Source of the DNA: Bacillus nitratireducens
Lineage (GTDB): Bacteria; Bacillota; Bacilli; Bacillales; Bacillaceae_G
Reading direction: 5' to 3'
DNA: 64,000 bases
Assembly (NCBI RefSeq): GCF_001884135.1
Contig: NZ_MAOC01000022.1
Coordinates: 62,001-126,000 of the forward strand
A program made the position numbers and the translations under genes. The notes under the pieces were generated by a model. The model saw nothing but the letters and a program-made list of their open reading frames with translations, searched no databases and was not told the origin of the DNA. Below, one piece after another: positions 1 to 10,394 of this stretch; the first letter of the stretch is position 1, and each line of letters opens with the position of its first letter.

Positions 1-3000
1 CTTTCATTTGCACAGCGCAGGTTATGGTTCTTAAATTGTTTAGAAGGTCCAAGTCCTACTTATAATATTCCGTTAGTCATTCGTATGTCTGGAAAATTGA
101 ATGAGGAAGCATTGCAAGGTGCCTTTTATGATGTAGTGAAGAAACATGAAACACTTAGAACAATTTTCCCTAATGTATTAGGTAGTTCCTATCAGAAAAT
201 TTTAAATATGGAAGACTTAAATCTAGAAATGATTATAACAAAAACATGTAAAGATGAATTAGAAAGTGTACTTTCAGAGGCGGTAAAATATAGCTTTAAC
301 CTTGATGTTGAGCCAGCAGTTCGTTTACAACTTTTTAAAGTAAGTGAAAATGAGCATGTATTACTAATTCTTTTACATCATATTGTAGGAGATGGCTGGT
401 CATTACAACCGTTAACGAGAGACTTTACAGTAGCTTATAAAGCACGATGTCAAGGTGATAGTGTTCAATTAGAAACTCTTCCAGTTCAATACGCAGATTA
501 TTCACTTTGGCAACAGCAACTACTAGGTGATGAAACTACACAAGAGAGTCTTATTTCAACACAATTAGATTTTTGGAAAGAAGAGCTAAAAGGTTTACCA
601 GATCAAATGGAGTTACCTACAGATTACCAGCGTCCAATTGAAACGAGTTATCGCGGGGAAACAATTCAATTTCATATAGATGAAGGTATGCATAGTAGGT
701 TAGTAGAGCTCGCACGGAAAAATGGAGTTAGTTTGTTTATGGTGTTGCAAGCAGGACTTAGTGCGCTATTTACAAGATTAGGTGCAGGTACTGATATACC
801 GATCGGAAGTCCAATTGCTGGAAGAAACGATGATGCACTCTCTGACATAGTCGGTTTATTTGTAAATACATTAGTCTTACGTACAAATACATCAGGAGAT
901 CCAAGCTTTAAAGAATTATTGGATAGAGTGAAGCAGGTAAACCTTGCAGCTTATGAAAATCAAGATGTTCCATTTGAACGACTTGTTGAAGTGTTAAATC
1001 CAGTACGAACTCGAAATAGTCATCCGCTGTTTCAAGTTATGTTAGCTTTCCAAAATACGCCAGAAGCAACGTTTAATGTACCGGATATAGAAGCGAGCCT
1101 TGAAATTCAAAGTGTTGGCTCTGCAAAATTTGATTTAACATTTGAAATTAGCGAGAGTAACGGAGTTGATGGTACGCCAAACGGCTTACACGGATTGTTA
1201 GAGTTTAGTACCGATTTATATAAACATGAAACAGTTCAAAAACTAATAGAACGATTTATTCTGTTATTAGATGATGCAGCGAAACATCCGGATCAATCAA
1301 TTGGTAGATTAGAAATATTAACTTTAGCAGAGCGAAATACAGTTTTAGAAAAGTGGAATGGCGGTTTTCAAATTGTACCTGAAATGACATTGCCACAATT
1401 ATTTGAAAAGCAGGCTCATGTAAATCCAAATTCTATTGCTGTCGTCTTTGAAGATGAAAAGCTAACTTATGAAGAGTTGAATAGAAAAGCGAATAAAATA
1501 GCTCGTTCGTTAATAGCAAAAGGAGTAGGCCCTGATCAACTCGTTGCTTTAGCGATGCCGAGATCTTTAAATATGGTTGTAAGCTTACTAGCTGTTCTGA
1601 AAGCTGGTGCGGGATACCTTCCGTTAGATCCAGATTACCCGTCTGATCGTATTTCATTTATGCTCCACGATGCGAAACCATCATGTGTTTTAACAAATTC
1701 AGATGTGGAAATTGAATGTGATGAGGCACTAAAGATTTTAGTTGATGATGTGAAAGTAATAGAAGAAATTGAGAAATATAGTGAAGACAATATTGATGAA
1801 ATGGAGCGCATTAAACCATTATCTCCTTCACATATTGCTTACGTTATTTATACGTCAGGCTCAACTGGTAGACCGAAAGGCGTTATGATACCTCATCAAA
1901 ATGTAGTAAGACTTTTAGGAGCAACTGATCATTGGTTCCAATTTGACGCAGACGATGTTTGGACGATGTTCCATTCATACGCTTTTGATTTCTCGGTTTG
2001 GGAAATTTGGGGACCATTATTATACGGAGGGCGTTTAGTCGTAGTACCACATACTGTAAGTCGCTCGCCGAAAGAATTTTTACAGCTTCTTGTTAAGGAA
2101 AAGGTTACTGTATTAAACCAAACTCCATCAGCGTTCTATCAATTGATGCAAGCAGATCGTGAAAATGAAGAGGTTGGTCAAAAATTATCTTTACGATATG
2201 TTGTTTTTGGAGGAGAAGCACTTGAACTAAGTCGATTAGAAGATTGGTATGGTCGTCATCCTCATAACGCACCGAAGCTTATTAATATGTACGGTATAAC
2301 CGAGACGACGGTACATGTTAGTTATATTGAGTTAGATGAGAGTATCGTTTCTTTACGAGCAAATAGTTTAATTGGGTGCAGTATACCTGACCTTAAAGTA
2401 TACGTATTAGATAACTATTTACAACCAGTGCCACCTGGAGTAGTTGGAGAAATGTATGTTGCAGGTGCCGGACTAGCTCGTGGATATTTAGGAAGAGCAG
2501 GATTAACGGCTGAACGGTTTATCGCAGATCCATTTGGTAAGCCAGGTACAAGAATGTATCGTACTGGAGACTTAGCACGCTGGCGTCAAGATGGGACGTT
2601 AGATTATATAGGACGTGCAGATCATCAAATTAAAATTCGTGGATTCCGAATTGAATTAGGGGAAATAGAAGCGGTCATAATGAAACACGATAAAGTTGAA
2701 CAAGTAGCCGTTATTGTCCGGGAAGATCAACCAGGGGATAAACGATTAGTTTCTTATATCGTCGCTTCAAATAATGAAACGATTGATACGAATGAAATGC
2801 GTCAGTATGCTGGAGGGAGTTTACCAGATTACATGGTTCCATACGCTTTTGTAGTAGTAAATGAGTTGCCTTTAACTCCAAACGGTAAATTAGATAGAAA
2901 GGCATTGCCAGCTCCAGAATTTATCGCATCATCTTCTAGTCGTGGACCAAGAACACCGCAAGAAGAAATGTTATGTGACTTGTTTACAGAAGTTTTAAGT

Positions 3001-3987
3001 GTGTCTCAAATTGGAATTGATGACGGATTCTTTGATCTAGGTGGCCATTCACTTCTTGCAGTGCAGCTTATGAGCCGTATTAAAGAAGCACTTGGGGTGG
3101 AACTAAATATCGGAACTTTATTTGCAGCACCTACTGTTGCAGGTCTTGCTGAAAGACTTGAAGTGGGAAATGGACAAAGTGCACTCGATGTGTTGCTTCC
3201 ATTACGAGCAAGCGGAGACCAATTACCACTATTTTGTGTACACCCAGCAGGTGGATTAAGTTGGTGCTATGCAGGACTTATGAAATCTTTAGGAACAGAT
3301 TATCCAATCTACGGTGTTCAAGCACGTGGTATCGCTAAAAATGAAGAACTTCCAAAAAGTTTAGAGGAGATGGCGGCCGATTATTTAAAACACGTTCGTG
3401 AAGTACAGCCTTACGGACCTTATCGTTTACTCGGTTGGTCGCTCGGAGGAAATGTTGTGCATGCAATGGCGGCGCAACTGCAAAATGAAGGGGAAGAAGT
3501 AGAATTACTCGTTATGCTAGATTCTTATCCTGGTCACTTCTTACCGAATACGGAAGCACCTACTGAAGAAGAAGCGTTAATCGCATTACTTGCTTTAGGG
3601 GGATACGATCCAGATAACATGGATGGGAAACCACTTACTATGGAAAGTGCGATGGAAATACTTCGTAAAGATGGAAGTGCATTAGCAAGTCTGGAAGAAG
3701 AGACTATTTTGAACTTGAAAGAAACATATATAAATTCGGTAGGATTGTTAGGGAAATATGTACCGAAAGTTTATAACGGAGATATTTTATTCTTTAGATC
3801 TACTGTTATACCAGACTGGTTTGATCCTATTTCTCCAAATACGTGGCTAAATTATTTAGATGGGCAAATTGTGCAACACGATATTGATTGTCGACATAAA
3901 GATTTATGTCAACCAGGACCACTTACAGAAATTGGACAAGTATTAGCGAAATATTTGCAGAATAAGAAAGGGGTAAGTACAGTATGA
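1..3987 (+). CDS. dhbF: Bacillibactin synthetase DhbF, C-terminal part (5' end outside window)
   Basis: Nonribosomal peptide synthetase that loads and condenses amino acids onto 2,3-dihydroxybenzoate and cyclises the trimeric siderophore bacillibactin. The frame is open from base 1 ([10 protein letters not shown], condensation core C1, lies before the first Met at base 85), so the gene starts upstream. Domains in order: condensation domain (HHIVGDG, residues 98-104 counted from base 85), adenylation domain ([11 protein letters not shown] near base 1850; NMYGITETT near base 2285), carrier domain (LGGHS near base 3040, Ser carries phosphopantetheine) and type I thioesterase (GWSLGG near base 3433). 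The pocket residues I can place (D-F-W from FDFSVW, N from LNQTP, G, M-V-H) fit the threonine code, so this is module 2. The stop overlaps the next start (ATGA), implying translational coupling. Only the upstream module 1 is missing from view. Confidence 0.95.
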   Translation, partial: LSFAQRRLWFLNCLEGPSPTYNIPLVIRMSGKLNEEALQGAFYDVVKKHETLRTIFPNVLGSSYQKILNMEDLNLEMIITKTCKDELESVLSEAVKYSFNLDVEPAVRLQLFKVSENEHVLLILLHHIVGDGWSLQPLTRDFTVAYKARCQGDSVQLETLPVQYADYSLWQQQLLGDETTQESLISTQLDFWKEELKGLPDQMELPTDYQRPIETSYRGETIQFHIDEGMHSRLVELARKNGVSLFMVLQAGLSALFTRLGAGTDIPIGSPIAGRNDDALSDIVGLFVNTLVLRTNTSGDPSFKELLDRVKQVNLAAYENQDVPFERLVEVLNPVRTRNSHPLFQVMLAFQNTPEATFNVPDIEASLEIQSVGSAKFDLTFEISESNGVDGTPNGLHGLLEFSTDLYKHETVQKLIERFILLLDDAAKHPDQSIGRLEILTLAERNTVLEKWNGGFQIVPEMTLPQLFEKQAHVNPNSIAVVFEDEKLTYEELNRKANKIARSLIAKGVGPDQLVALAMPRSLNMVVSLLAVLKAGAGYLPLDPDYPSDRISFMLHDAKPSCVLTNSDVEIECDEALKILVDDVKVIEEIEKYSEDNIDEMERIKPLSPSHIAYVIYTSGSTGRPKGVMIPHQNVVRLLGATDHWFQFDADDVWTMFHSYAFDFSVWEIWGPLLYGGRLVVVPHTVSRSPKEFLQLLVKEKVTVLNQTPSAFYQLMQADRENEEVGQKLSLRYVVFGGEALELSRLEDWYGRHPHNAPKLINMYGITETTVHVSYIELDESIVSLRANSLIGCSIPDLKVYVLDNYLQPVPPGVVGEMYVAGAGLARGYLGRAGLTAERFIADPFGKPGTRMYRTGDLARWRQDGTLDYIGRADHQIKIRGFRIELGEIEAVIMKHDKVEQVAVIVREDQPGDKRLVSYIVASNNETIDTNEMRQYAGGSLPDYMVPYAFVVVNELPLTPNGKLDRKALPAPEFIASSSSRGPRTPQEEMLCDLFTEVLSVSQIGIDDGFFDLGGHSLLAVQLMSRIKEALGVELNIGTLFAAPTVAGLAERLEVGNGQSALDVLLPLRASGDQLPLFCVHPAGGLSWCYAGLMKSLGTDYPIYGVQARGIAKNEELPKSLEEMAADYLKHVREVQPYGPYRLLGWSLGGNVVHAMAAQLQNEGEEVELLVMLDSYPGHFLPNTEAPTEEEALIALLALGGYDPDNMDGKPLTMESAMEILRKDGSALASLEEETILNLKETYINSVGLLGKYVPKVYNGDILFFRSTVIPDWFDPISPNTWLNYLDGQIVQHDIDCRHKDLCQPGPLTEIGQVLAKYLQNKKGVSTV

Positions 3988-4208
3988 CGAATCCATTTGA
4001 AAATGATAATTACACATATAAGGTATTAAAAAATGAGGAGGGCCAGTATTCTCTCTGGCCTGTCTTTCTTGATGTACCTATTGGTTGGAATGTCGTACAT
4101 GAAGAGGCAAGTAGGAATGATTGTTTACAATATGTTGAAAATACCTGGAAAGATTTGAATCCAAAAAGTAATCAAGTTGGCGAAAAAATATTAGTAGGAA
4201 AACGATAA
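3984..4208 (+). CDS. MbtH-like NRPS accessory protein
   Basis: 74-residue MbtH-family protein. These small proteins bind NRPS adenylation domains and raise their solubility and activity. The family signature is visible: [10 protein letters not shown] near residues 17-26 followed by PIGW near residue 31 and a tryptophan in the C-terminal helix (NTWKDLNP). It overlaps the dhbF stop by 4 bases and its own stop overlaps the start of the following exporter gene (TAATG), so all three are probably translated as a coupled set. Its likely partner is the DhbF just upstream. Confidence 0.93.
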   Translation: MTNPFENDNYTYKVLKNEEGQYSLWPVFLDVPIGWNVVHEEASRNDCLQYVENTWKDLNPKSNQVGEKILVGKR

Positions 4209-5650
4209 TGAAGGCAAAAATAAATCCAAAAGTAGTTGTAAGTATCGTATATATAACAGCGATGTTTATGGCTGCGATGGATGCAACAATTGTGAATGTA
4301 GCACTGCAAACGATAAGTAAAGAATTACAAGTGCCTCCATCTGCAATGGGGACGGTTAATGTTGGGTATTTAGTTAGCTTAGCTGTTTTCCTTCCGATTT
4401 CTGGTTGGTTAGGAGATCGCTTCGGTACGAAAAGAGTATTTCTAACCGCTCTTTTCGTATTTACAACTGCGTCTGCATTATGTGGAATAGCGAACGATAT
4501 TACTTCATTGAATATTTTTCGTATTATGCAAGGTGCTGGCGGGGGGCTTTTAACACCAGTTGGGATGGCGATGTTATTCCGAACATTTTCACCAGAGGAA
4601 AGGCCGAAAATTTCACGGTTTATTGTGTTGCCAATTGCTGTAGCACCGGCAGTAGGACCAATTATTGGCGGTTTTTTTGTAGATCAAATGTCTTGGCGCT
4701 GGGCATTTTATATTAATTTACCGTTTGGAATCGTAGCGTTACTATTCGGTCTTCTATTTTTAAAAGAGCATATTGAAAAATCAGCTGGTCGCTTTGATTC
4801 TCTAGGTTTTGTTCTTTCAGCACCAGGATTTGCGATGCTAATCTATGCACTTAGCCAAGGAGCATCAAAAGGCTGGGTTTCTCCAGAAATTATGAGTACT
4901 GGGATAGCTGGGATTGTATTCATTACTTTGTTCATCATTGTAGAACTTAGAGTAAAGCAACCGATGTTAGATTTACGCTTATTAAAAGAACCAGTCTTTA
5001 GAAAAATGAGTCTTATTTCATTGTTTTCATCCGCTGGTTTACTAGGAATGTTATTTGTTTTTCCACTTATGTATCAAAATGTAATAGGAGTTTCCGCATT
5101 GGAATCAGGTCTTACGACATTCCCGGAGGCGATTGGGTTAATGATATCGTCACAGATTGTGCCATGGTCATATAAGAAATTAGGAGCTCGAAAGGTAATT
5201 TCTATTGGATTAATTTGTACGGCGATTATCTTTGTTTTATTAAGTTTTGTAAATCACGATACGAACCCATGGCAAATTCGGGCATTATTGTTTGGTATCG
5301 GTATTTTCTTAGGCCAGTCTGTTGGAGCAGTTCAATTTTCTGCATTTAACAATATCGCACCACCTTCTATGGGGAGAGCGACTACTATATTCAATGTGCA
5401 AAACCGTTTAGGTTCAGCGATAGGAGTTGCTGTTTTAGCTAGCATATTATCTGGATTTGGAAGTAATGAAATACAGAATAATGCACAGTCAGATTTCTTA
5501 CCATATCAAGCTGCATTAATTGGATCAGCAATATTTTTACTTATAGCATTACTATTTTCTTTACGTATTTCTGATAAAGAAGTAATGTCAAAGAAGAATA
5601 AAAAGCCGTTATCTGTATTACAAAAAGAGAAAGAAGTTGTAAATGAATAA
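4208..5650 (+). CDS. MFS exporter, DHA2 (EmrB/QacA) family, probable siderophore efflux
   Basis: 480-residue, strongly hydrophobic protein of about 14 membrane segments. Motifs typical of drug:H+ antiporters of the DHA2 group are visible: DATIVNVALQTI near residue 25, the loop motif GWLGDRFGTKRVF near residues 62-74, and the motif C-like stretch APAVGPIIGGFFVD near residues 145-158. The start codon overlaps the stop of the MbtH-like gene. Position inside the dhb operon suggests export of bacillibactin, as MFS exporters do for siderophores in other bacilli; the substrate is inference. It is not an obvious orthologue by name, so no symbol is given. Confidence 0.9.
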   Translation: MKAKINPKVVVSIVYITAMFMAAMDATIVNVALQTISKELQVPPSAMGTVNVGYLVSLAVFLPISGWLGDRFGTKRVFLTALFVFTTASALCGIANDITSLNIFRIMQGAGGGLLTPVGMAMLFRTFSPEERPKISRFIVLPIAVAPAVGPIIGGFFVDQMSWRWAFYINLPFGIVALLFGLLFLKEHIEKSAGRFDSLGFVLSAPGFAMLIYALSQGASKGWVSPEIMSTGIAGIVFITLFIIVELRVKQPMLDLRLLKEPVFRKMSLISLFSSAGLLGMLFVFPLMYQNVIGVSALESGLTTFPEAIGLMISSQIVPWSYKKLGARKVISIGLICTAIIFVLLSFVNHDTNPWQIRALLFGIGIFLGQSVGAVQFSAFNNIAPPSMGRATTIFNVQNRLGSAIGVAVLASILSGFGSNEIQNNAQSDFLPYQAALIGSAIFLLIALLFSLRISDKEVMSKKNKKPLSVLQKEKEVVNE

Positions 5651-5714
5651 GTTGTAGCATGCTAATACTCTTTTGAAATAAAGTGATATTGGCATTTAAA
5701 AGGAGAGAGTTTAC

Positions 5715-6464
5715 ATGATGGAGAGTAAAGTTGTAGATTCTGTACCAACTCTTAATGAGAATAGTTGTCAAATATGGTGGGCGAGAATTTCAGATTTACA
5801 ATCATGGCATTACAATTTACTAAATGATGTTGAACGAGAGAAAGCAAATTCATATCATCATTCGGCAGATCGTGCACGTTTTATAATAGGTTGCGTAATT
5901 AGTAGATTAGTCCTTGGAAAGATACTTTCTATGTCACCCGTTCAAGTGCCGATTGATCGAATGTGCCCAGTATGTAAGTTACAACATGGTAGGCCACAAT
6001 TACCAGAAGGTATGCCACAAATATCTGTTTCACATTCGGGTGAGTGGGTTGTTGTTGCATTTACAAAGTCTGCACCTGTAGGCGTTGATGTTGAACAAAT
6101 GAATCCAAATGTAGATGTTATGAAAATGGCAGAGGGCGTATTAACAGACATTGAAATAGCGCAAGTTATGAAGTTACCTAATGAACAGAAAATAGAAGGT
6201 TTTTTAACATATTGGACTCGAAAAGAAGCGGTACTCAAAGCGACAGGTGAAGGTCTAATGATTCCACCAGTAGGTATTATTGTATCAGCTCCAAATGATC
6301 CTCCAAATTTGTTGGTTTTTAAGGATAGGCAAGAGTTAGTAGAAAATACAATGATGGAGGATATAAGGCCAAGTGTAGATTATATGGCTTCCGTTGCAAT
6401 ATTTAGTAAAGAAGTAACTGAAATTACACAGTTAGACGCAGTAGCGCTTTTAAATTATAAATAA
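5715..6464 (+). CDS. Sfp-type 4'-phosphopantetheinyl transferase
   Basis: 249-residue enzyme that moves phosphopantetheine from CoA to the carrier-domain serine of NRPS proteins. The Mg-binding and catalytic motifs of the Sfp family are present: GVDVEQ (residues 123-128) and WTRKEAVLKATG (residues 167-178). An AAAAGGAGAG ribosome site at about 5699-5708 precedes ATG-ATG; either Met may start the protein. It follows the exporter by 64 bases on the same strand and probably activates the DhbF and DhbB carrier domains. A CPVC pair (residues 84-87) is present in the N-terminal half. Confidence 0.93.
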   Translation: MMESKVVDSVPTLNENSCQIWWARISDLQSWHYNLLNDVEREKANSYHHSADRARFIIGCVISRLVLGKILSMSPVQVPIDRMCPVCKLQHGRPQLPEGMPQISVSHSGEWVVVAFTKSAPVGVDVEQMNPNVDVMKMAEGVLTDIEIAQVMKLPNEQKIEGFLTYWTRKEAVLKATGEGLMIPPVGIIVSAPNDPPNLLVFKDRQELVENTMMEDIRPSVDYMASVAIFSKEVTEITQLDAVALLNYK

Positions 6465-6499
6465 GTTAAATAAAAAATCTTATAGAAGAGGTGTTCCTA

Positions 6500-7042
6500 A
6501 TGTTAGTAGCGGAAAATAGAAAAAGTGAATTTACTTATAATGTACAAGCAATTAAAAATATTTTATTTTCTGAAGATACATCATCTATTCATGCTTTAGA
6601 GAAGCTTTTGAATGATACAGTTCAGTTTGATGTTCTCGAACAAGAGGTAATTGATAGACAGTACATCCCGAAAGAAGCAAAGAATTTCTTTGATAAAAAC
6701 GGAACATTTCTTTACCGTGTATCCAATGTTAGTTATAAAGGAAAAGTGTTATCTGAAAATCTAATTTTTGCGGACACTTCGTTTTTACCAAATACAATTA
6801 AGAGTGAATTAGAGAGTGGAAATATTCCAGTTGAAAAACTTATAGAAAAGATGGAAGTAAGAAGAAACGTATTATACGAAGGATATCAGCCATCTGGGAA
6901 TATTATTGAATTGTTTGATGGATGCTCTGTTACGGCGAATGTTTATCCAACTAGAAAATATCAAATTGTAAGTAATTGCAAATGCATATTTTATATTTGT
7001 GAAGTATATCATGCTGAGAATATAAAGGAATTACTTAAATAA
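6500..7042 (+). CDS. Chorismate-lyase/UTRA-fold-like protein at end of siderophore cluster
   Basis: About 180 residues; ATG 6500 is preferred over the in-frame GTG at 6491 because AGAGGTG (6487-6493) sits correctly for the ATG. No confident family name. The middle of the protein (SENLIFADTSFLPNTIKSEL, then a segment ending VEKLIEKMEVRRNVLYEG) resembles the conserved stretch of UbiC/DUF98 chorismate pyruvate-lyase and UTRA-fold proteins, where an N-terminal strand leads to 'LP..I...L..G..P...L' and an arginine-containing strand. It lies 35 bases after the PPTase gene and before a terminator, so it is probably the last gene of the dhb transcript. A role with chorismate-derived aromatics is an inference from fold resemblance and context. 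Confidence 0.6.
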   Translation: MLVAENRKSEFTYNVQAIKNILFSEDTSSIHALEKLLNDTVQFDVLEQEVIDRQYIPKEAKNFFDKNGTFLYRVSNVSYKGKVLSENLIFADTSFLPNTIKSELESGNIPVEKLIEKMEVRRNVLYEGYQPSGNIIELFDGCSVTANVYPTRKYQIVSNCKCIFYICEVYHAENIKELLK

Positions 7043-7049
7043 AACAAGA

Positions 7050-7077
7050 AACCAGCCTATAAAATGGCTGGTTTTTT
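7050..7077. terminator. Bidirectional intrinsic terminator
   Basis: Stem AACCAGCC (7050-7057) pairs with GGCTGGTT (7066-7073), followed by T-rich sequence on the plus strand and A-rich sequence before it, so it can end both the siderophore operon and the convergent HU gene. Confidence 0.85.
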
Positions 7078-7079
7078 GT

Positions 7080-7352
7080 TTATTTAACAGCTTCTTTTAA
7101 CTCTTTACCTGCTTTAAATGCTGGAATTTTACCAGCAGCGATTTGAATTTCTTCGCCAGTTTGCGGGTTACGTCCTGTACGAGCAGATCTTTCGCGCACT
7201 TCAAAAGTTCCAAAGCCGATTAATTGAACTTTATCGCCAGATTGTAATGCAGTAGCAATTGTGTCAAATACAGATTGTACAGCTGCAGAAGCTTCCTTTT
7301 GAGAAATATCAGCGGATTGTGCCACGTTTTTAACTAATTCTGTTTTGTTCAT
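7080..7352 (-). CDS. HU-family DNA-binding protein
   Basis: 90-residue nucleoid protein that binds and bends DNA as a dimer. The sequence begins [12 protein letters not shown] and carries the family signature [21 protein letters not shown] (residues about 46-66, the DNA-embracing arm) and a C-terminal [12 protein letters not shown]. Length matches the usual 90-92 residues of HU. A GAGGTGAAAAC ribosome site precedes the ATG at 7352. It is monocistronic, convergent with the siderophore cluster. The B. cereus group carries several HU paralogues, so I do not assign a symbol. Confidence 0.96.
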   Translation of the reverse strand: MNKTELVKNVAQSADISQKEASAAVQSVFDTIATALQSGDKVQLIGFGTFEVRERSARTGRNPQTGEEIQIAAGKIPAFKAGKELKEAVK

Positions 7353-7557
7353 GTTTTCACCTCATAAAAAAATTTTTTGGAATGAATGATTTAGTATAAT
7401 GGATAATAAAGATAAAGCTATTTATATTGTTAGAAAGAATGCTATATAGTTATGTTAATTTCGTTGAAAGAAACTGAATCCCTGCAAATTAAAAGGGATT
7501 TATTAAGAATTGATGCATACGACAAGCTATAATATGAAGATGAGGGGGAGTATACGG

Positions 7558-8325
7558 ATGATTTTTCGTGAAAAGAATGAGAAACAAAGTATATTAATTC
7601 GTCAACATGATCATGGTTTTTTAGCTGGTGAGATTGCAAGTTATATAAAAGAGGAGTTCTTTGAAGATAAAAGATACTTAAAAGAGACAATTGATGCAAT
7701 ATATGAACATGATAGAGGATGGATAGAACTTGATAAAGTACCAATTTTGAATGATGCTAAAAATATTCCATATACATTTATGGATTGTCCAAGTTCATTA
7801 CGCTTTGTTTTTTATACGATTGGTTTGAATGAAATTGAAGATTCTAATCCATACGGGGCGCTACTTTGTAGTAAGCACTTTTTATCATTTCCATTAAATG
7901 AGGAAAATGAAGAGATGATGTCTTTTTATAAACATGAATTGGAACGACAAAAAAGAATTTTGAAAACGTTAACAAAAGAACAATATGCGATGTTCGATAA
8001 ACATTATAGATTATTAAAGTTTTGTGATGAACTTTCTTTATATGTATGTATGAATAAACCTGGTGTAAAAAAGAAAGATGAAATTGATTTATTTAAAGAG
8101 GGTTTTGAAGGAACAGAAATGTTTAATAGTAAGAGGGAGAAGCCTATTCAAGCTGAATGGGTGGATGAAGAAACAATTCAAATTACACCGTTTCCATTTA
8201 AAACGGAATTTCATACGTACGTAAAATATAAAACTATAAATAAACATGAAATGAATGAAAAAGGGATTGTAAAAGCTGATAGAGAATCGGAAATGAAGGA
8301 ACAAAACATTCGTTTCATACAATAA
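7558..8325 (+). CDS. DUF3891 family protein
   Basis: 255 residues from ATG 7558, which has GAGGGGGAG (7540-7548) upstream; the longer frame starting at 7510 lacks a ribosome site. The N-terminus MIFREKNEKQSILIRQHDHG and the following GEIA resemble the DUF3891 family, whose function is not known. Conserved His-Asp-His (HDH) near residue 18 and an EHDRGW segment near residue 52 suggest a metal- or ligand-binding site, but this is inference. No signal peptide or membrane segment. It precedes the DinB-like gene by 14 bases and probably shares its transcript. Confidence 0.75.
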   Translation: MIFREKNEKQSILIRQHDHGFLAGEIASYIKEEFFEDKRYLKETIDAIYEHDRGWIELDKVPILNDAKNIPYTFMDCPSSLRFVFYTIGLNEIEDSNPYGALLCSKHFLSFPLNEENEEMMSFYKHELERQKRILKTLTKEQYAMFDKHYRLLKFCDELSLYVCMNKPGVKKKDEIDLFKEGFEGTEMFNSKREKPIQAEWVDEETIQITPFPFKTEFHTYVKYKTINKHEMNEKGIVKADRESEMKEQNIRFIQ

Positions 8326-8339
8326 GGAGGCGATTTAAA

Positions 8340-8870
8340 TTGAAAGATTATATGTTAAAACAGTTTGATTACCATGCTTGGGCTAATACACGATTATTCA
8401 ATCGACTAAAAGAGTTACCAAACTATGAGACAATTTTTAATGAACAGATACAGAGTGTATTTCCATCAATTAAGGATACTTTTGCGCATATTTATATTAC
8501 AGATCAAGTGTGGTTACACATATTGCATGGTAAAAGTATGAGTGAAGTAATACAAGATCGAGAAAAATTACGAAAACAAATCGAAACTAAATCGTTACAT
8601 GAATTAGAAAAAATGTTTGAAAACATGGCAAATCAATATAAAGAATTTTTAAGTACAATACAAGACGTAAATACTGTATTTGTTATTGAGAACCCATATG
8701 CAGGTGCATTAGACACTTCCATTTTAGAGTTAGTGCAACACGTCGTAAATCATGGTACATATCATAGAGGGAATATAACAGCAATGATCCGTCAACTTGG
8801 TTATTCATCTACAATGATGGATTTTGTACTTTATTTACATATGGTTCAGGAGGGAAAGGAATTGAAATAG
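8340..8870 (+). CDS. DinB-family protein (TTG start)
   Basis: 176-residue DinB/YfiT four-helix-bundle protein. TTG 8340 is chosen because TAAGGAGG ends 9 bases upstream; the first ATG is four codons later. The family metal-site histidines can be seen: DYHAWANTRL near residue 10, FAHIYITDQVW near residue 49 and VNHGTYHRGNI near residue 137. Members use a His triad to bind divalent metal, and several are thiol-dependent transferases (bacillithiol transferases); this member's substrate cannot be told. The gene follows the DUF3891 gene and ends at a terminator. Confidence 0.85.
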   Translation: MKDYMLKQFDYHAWANTRLFNRLKELPNYETIFNEQIQSVFPSIKDTFAHIYITDQVWLHILHGKSMSEVIQDREKLRKQIETKSLHELEKMFENMANQYKEFLSTIQDVNTVFVIENPYAGALDTSILELVQHVVNHGTYHRGNITAMIRQLGYSSTMMDFVLYLHMVQEGKELK

Positions 8871-8873
8871 AGA

Positions 8874-8914
8874 AAAAAGGAATGGCTTATTATAAATGAG
8901 CTATTCCTTTTTTT
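8874..8914. terminator. Bidirectional intrinsic terminator
   Basis: A-rich GGAATGGCTTA pairs with TGAGCTATTCC (one G-U pair), followed by a run of seven T. It separates the DinB gene from the convergent symporter gene. Confidence 0.8.
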
Positions 8915-8919
8915 AGTGA

Positions 8920-10287
8920 TTAACTTGCCTGTTTTTTATGACTTTCTTTTAATTTCTCTGCTTGTAAAAACCGATTTGTTTCAGCGACAACTACACCACT
9001 TAATCCAATTAGGCCAATTAAGTTTGGAATCGCCATAAGCCCATTTGCGATATCGGCAAATGTCCATACAACACCTAACTTTAAATTAGCTCCAATAGCA
9101 ATCATAACGATAAAGATTGCTTTATAATATTTTACAGCACCTTCTCCAAATAAATAAGCCACGCATTTCTCGCCGTAATACGACCAGCCTAAAATAGTAG
9201 AGTAGGCGAATAATATAATGGCGATACCGAGAATCATACTACCAGCAGTACCAAAAACAGATTGGAATGCTAATGTTGTAGCTTCAACGCCAGTTTTACC
9301 AGATTTCCATGCACCTGTAGTAATTAATACAAGACCAGTAATTGTACATACAATAAATGTATCGAGAAAAGTACCAGTCATAGAAACTAATGCTTGCTTT
9401 GCAGGTGAATCTGTTTTTGCTGCAGCAGCTGCAATAGGCGCACTACCTAAACCAGCTTCGTTCGCAAATACACCACGCGCCATTCCGATTTGAATAGCTG
9501 ATGCAACTGTTGCGCCAATAAAACCACCAGCAGCTGCAGTACCATTAAATGCACCAGAAAAAATAAGTGAAAATGCTTCTGGAATTTGATCGTAGTGATA
9601 GAAAATAATAATAAGACCAGCAATGATATAAAAGAAAGCTTTAATAGGAACGATATATCCTGTCACTTTCCCGATTTTTTTAACGCCGCCTAAAATAACG
9701 ATAGCGATTAAGAATGACATGAATATACCAGTTAATGCAGGAGGGAAAGAGAAGTTGATTCGCATTGCCTCTGCAACTGAATTAGATTGAACCATATTAC
9801 CGATACCGAAAGAAGCAGCTGTGCCAAATATAGCGAATAAAACAGCCAGCCACTTTTTCCCTAAACCACGTTCTAAATAATACATTGGTCCACCAGAGTA
9901 TTCTCCATTTTCATTACTAACACGGTATTTCACCGCAAGAATTGCTTCAGCATACTTTGTTGCCATACCGAACAACGCGGTAATCCACATCCAAAAGATC
10001 GCACCGGGTCCACCGATCGTCACAGCAGTTGCGACACCTGCTATATTTCCCATACCAATCGTTGCAGCCATAGCCGTCATCAGTGCTTGGAAGTGACTAA
10101 TATCTCCAGAAGATGATGTATCCTCAGATTTTTTAAAAGCTAGTTTGTGAGCGTATATTAGTTTACTAAACTGTAAACCTTTTAAGCGCACTGTGAGAAT
10201 GATACCAGTTCCAACGAGTAGCAATAAAGTTGGCAACCCCCACACATACTGATTAATTTGTTCTAATACTTTACTTACTGTCTCCAT
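8920..10287 (-). CDS. AGCS-family sodium:alanine/glycine symporter
   Basis: 455-residue polytopic membrane protein of the alanine-or-glycine:cation symporter (AGCS) family. Family features are visible: MTAMAATIGMGNIAGVATAV near residues 69-88, GGPMYYLERGLGKKW near residue 132, and GMARGVFANEAGLGSAPIAAA near residues 265-285. Start ATG 10287 has AAAAAAGGAG 8 bases upstream. The approximately 420-base leader contains a tandem glycine riboswitch with its own promoter and terminator, so glycine is the physiologically relevant signal and probably the substrate. Family members import the amino acid with Na+. Confidence 0.94.
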   Translation of the reverse strand: METVSKVLEQINQYVWGLPTLLLLVGTGIILTVRLKGLQFSKLIYAHKLAFKKSEDTSSSGDISHFQALMTAMAATIGMGNIAGVATAVTIGGPGAIFWMWITALFGMATKYAEAILAVKYRVSNENGEYSGGPMYYLERGLGKKWLAVLFAIFGTAASFGIGNMVQSNSVAEAMRINFSFPPALTGIFMSFLIAIVILGGVKKIGKVTGYIVPIKAFFYIIAGLIIIFYHYDQIPEAFSLIFSGAFNGTAAAGGFIGATVASAIQIGMARGVFANEAGLGSAPIAAAAAKTDSPAKQALVSMTGTFLDTFIVCTITGLVLITTGAWKSGKTGVEATTLAFQSVFGTAGSMILGIAIILFAYSTILGWSYYGEKCVAYLFGEGAVKYYKAIFIVMIAIGANLKLGVVWTFADIANGLMAIPNLIGLIGLSGVVVAETNRFLQAEKLKESHKKQAS

Positions 10288-10304
10288 CTGTATTCTCCTT
10301 TTTT

Positions 10305-10341
10305 AGAAAAAATAAAAACCACTTCAAGGAAATGAAATGGT
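10305..10341 (-). terminator. Riboswitch expression-platform terminator
   Basis: Read on the minus strand, ACCATTTCA (10341-10333) pairs with TGAAGTGGT (10326-10318, one G-U pair) and is followed by TTTTTATTTTTTC. It lies between the glycine aptamers and the symporter ribosome site, where it can stop transcription before the coding region. Confidence 0.8.
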
Positions 10342-10394
10342 CTCTGGAGAAACAAGGGATAGAAAAATAAACCGATACAAATCGGCATTTTCTT

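Noticed and set aside
9218-9493. 91-codon plus-strand frame
   Set aside because: Inside the symporter gene on the other strand, no ribosome site.
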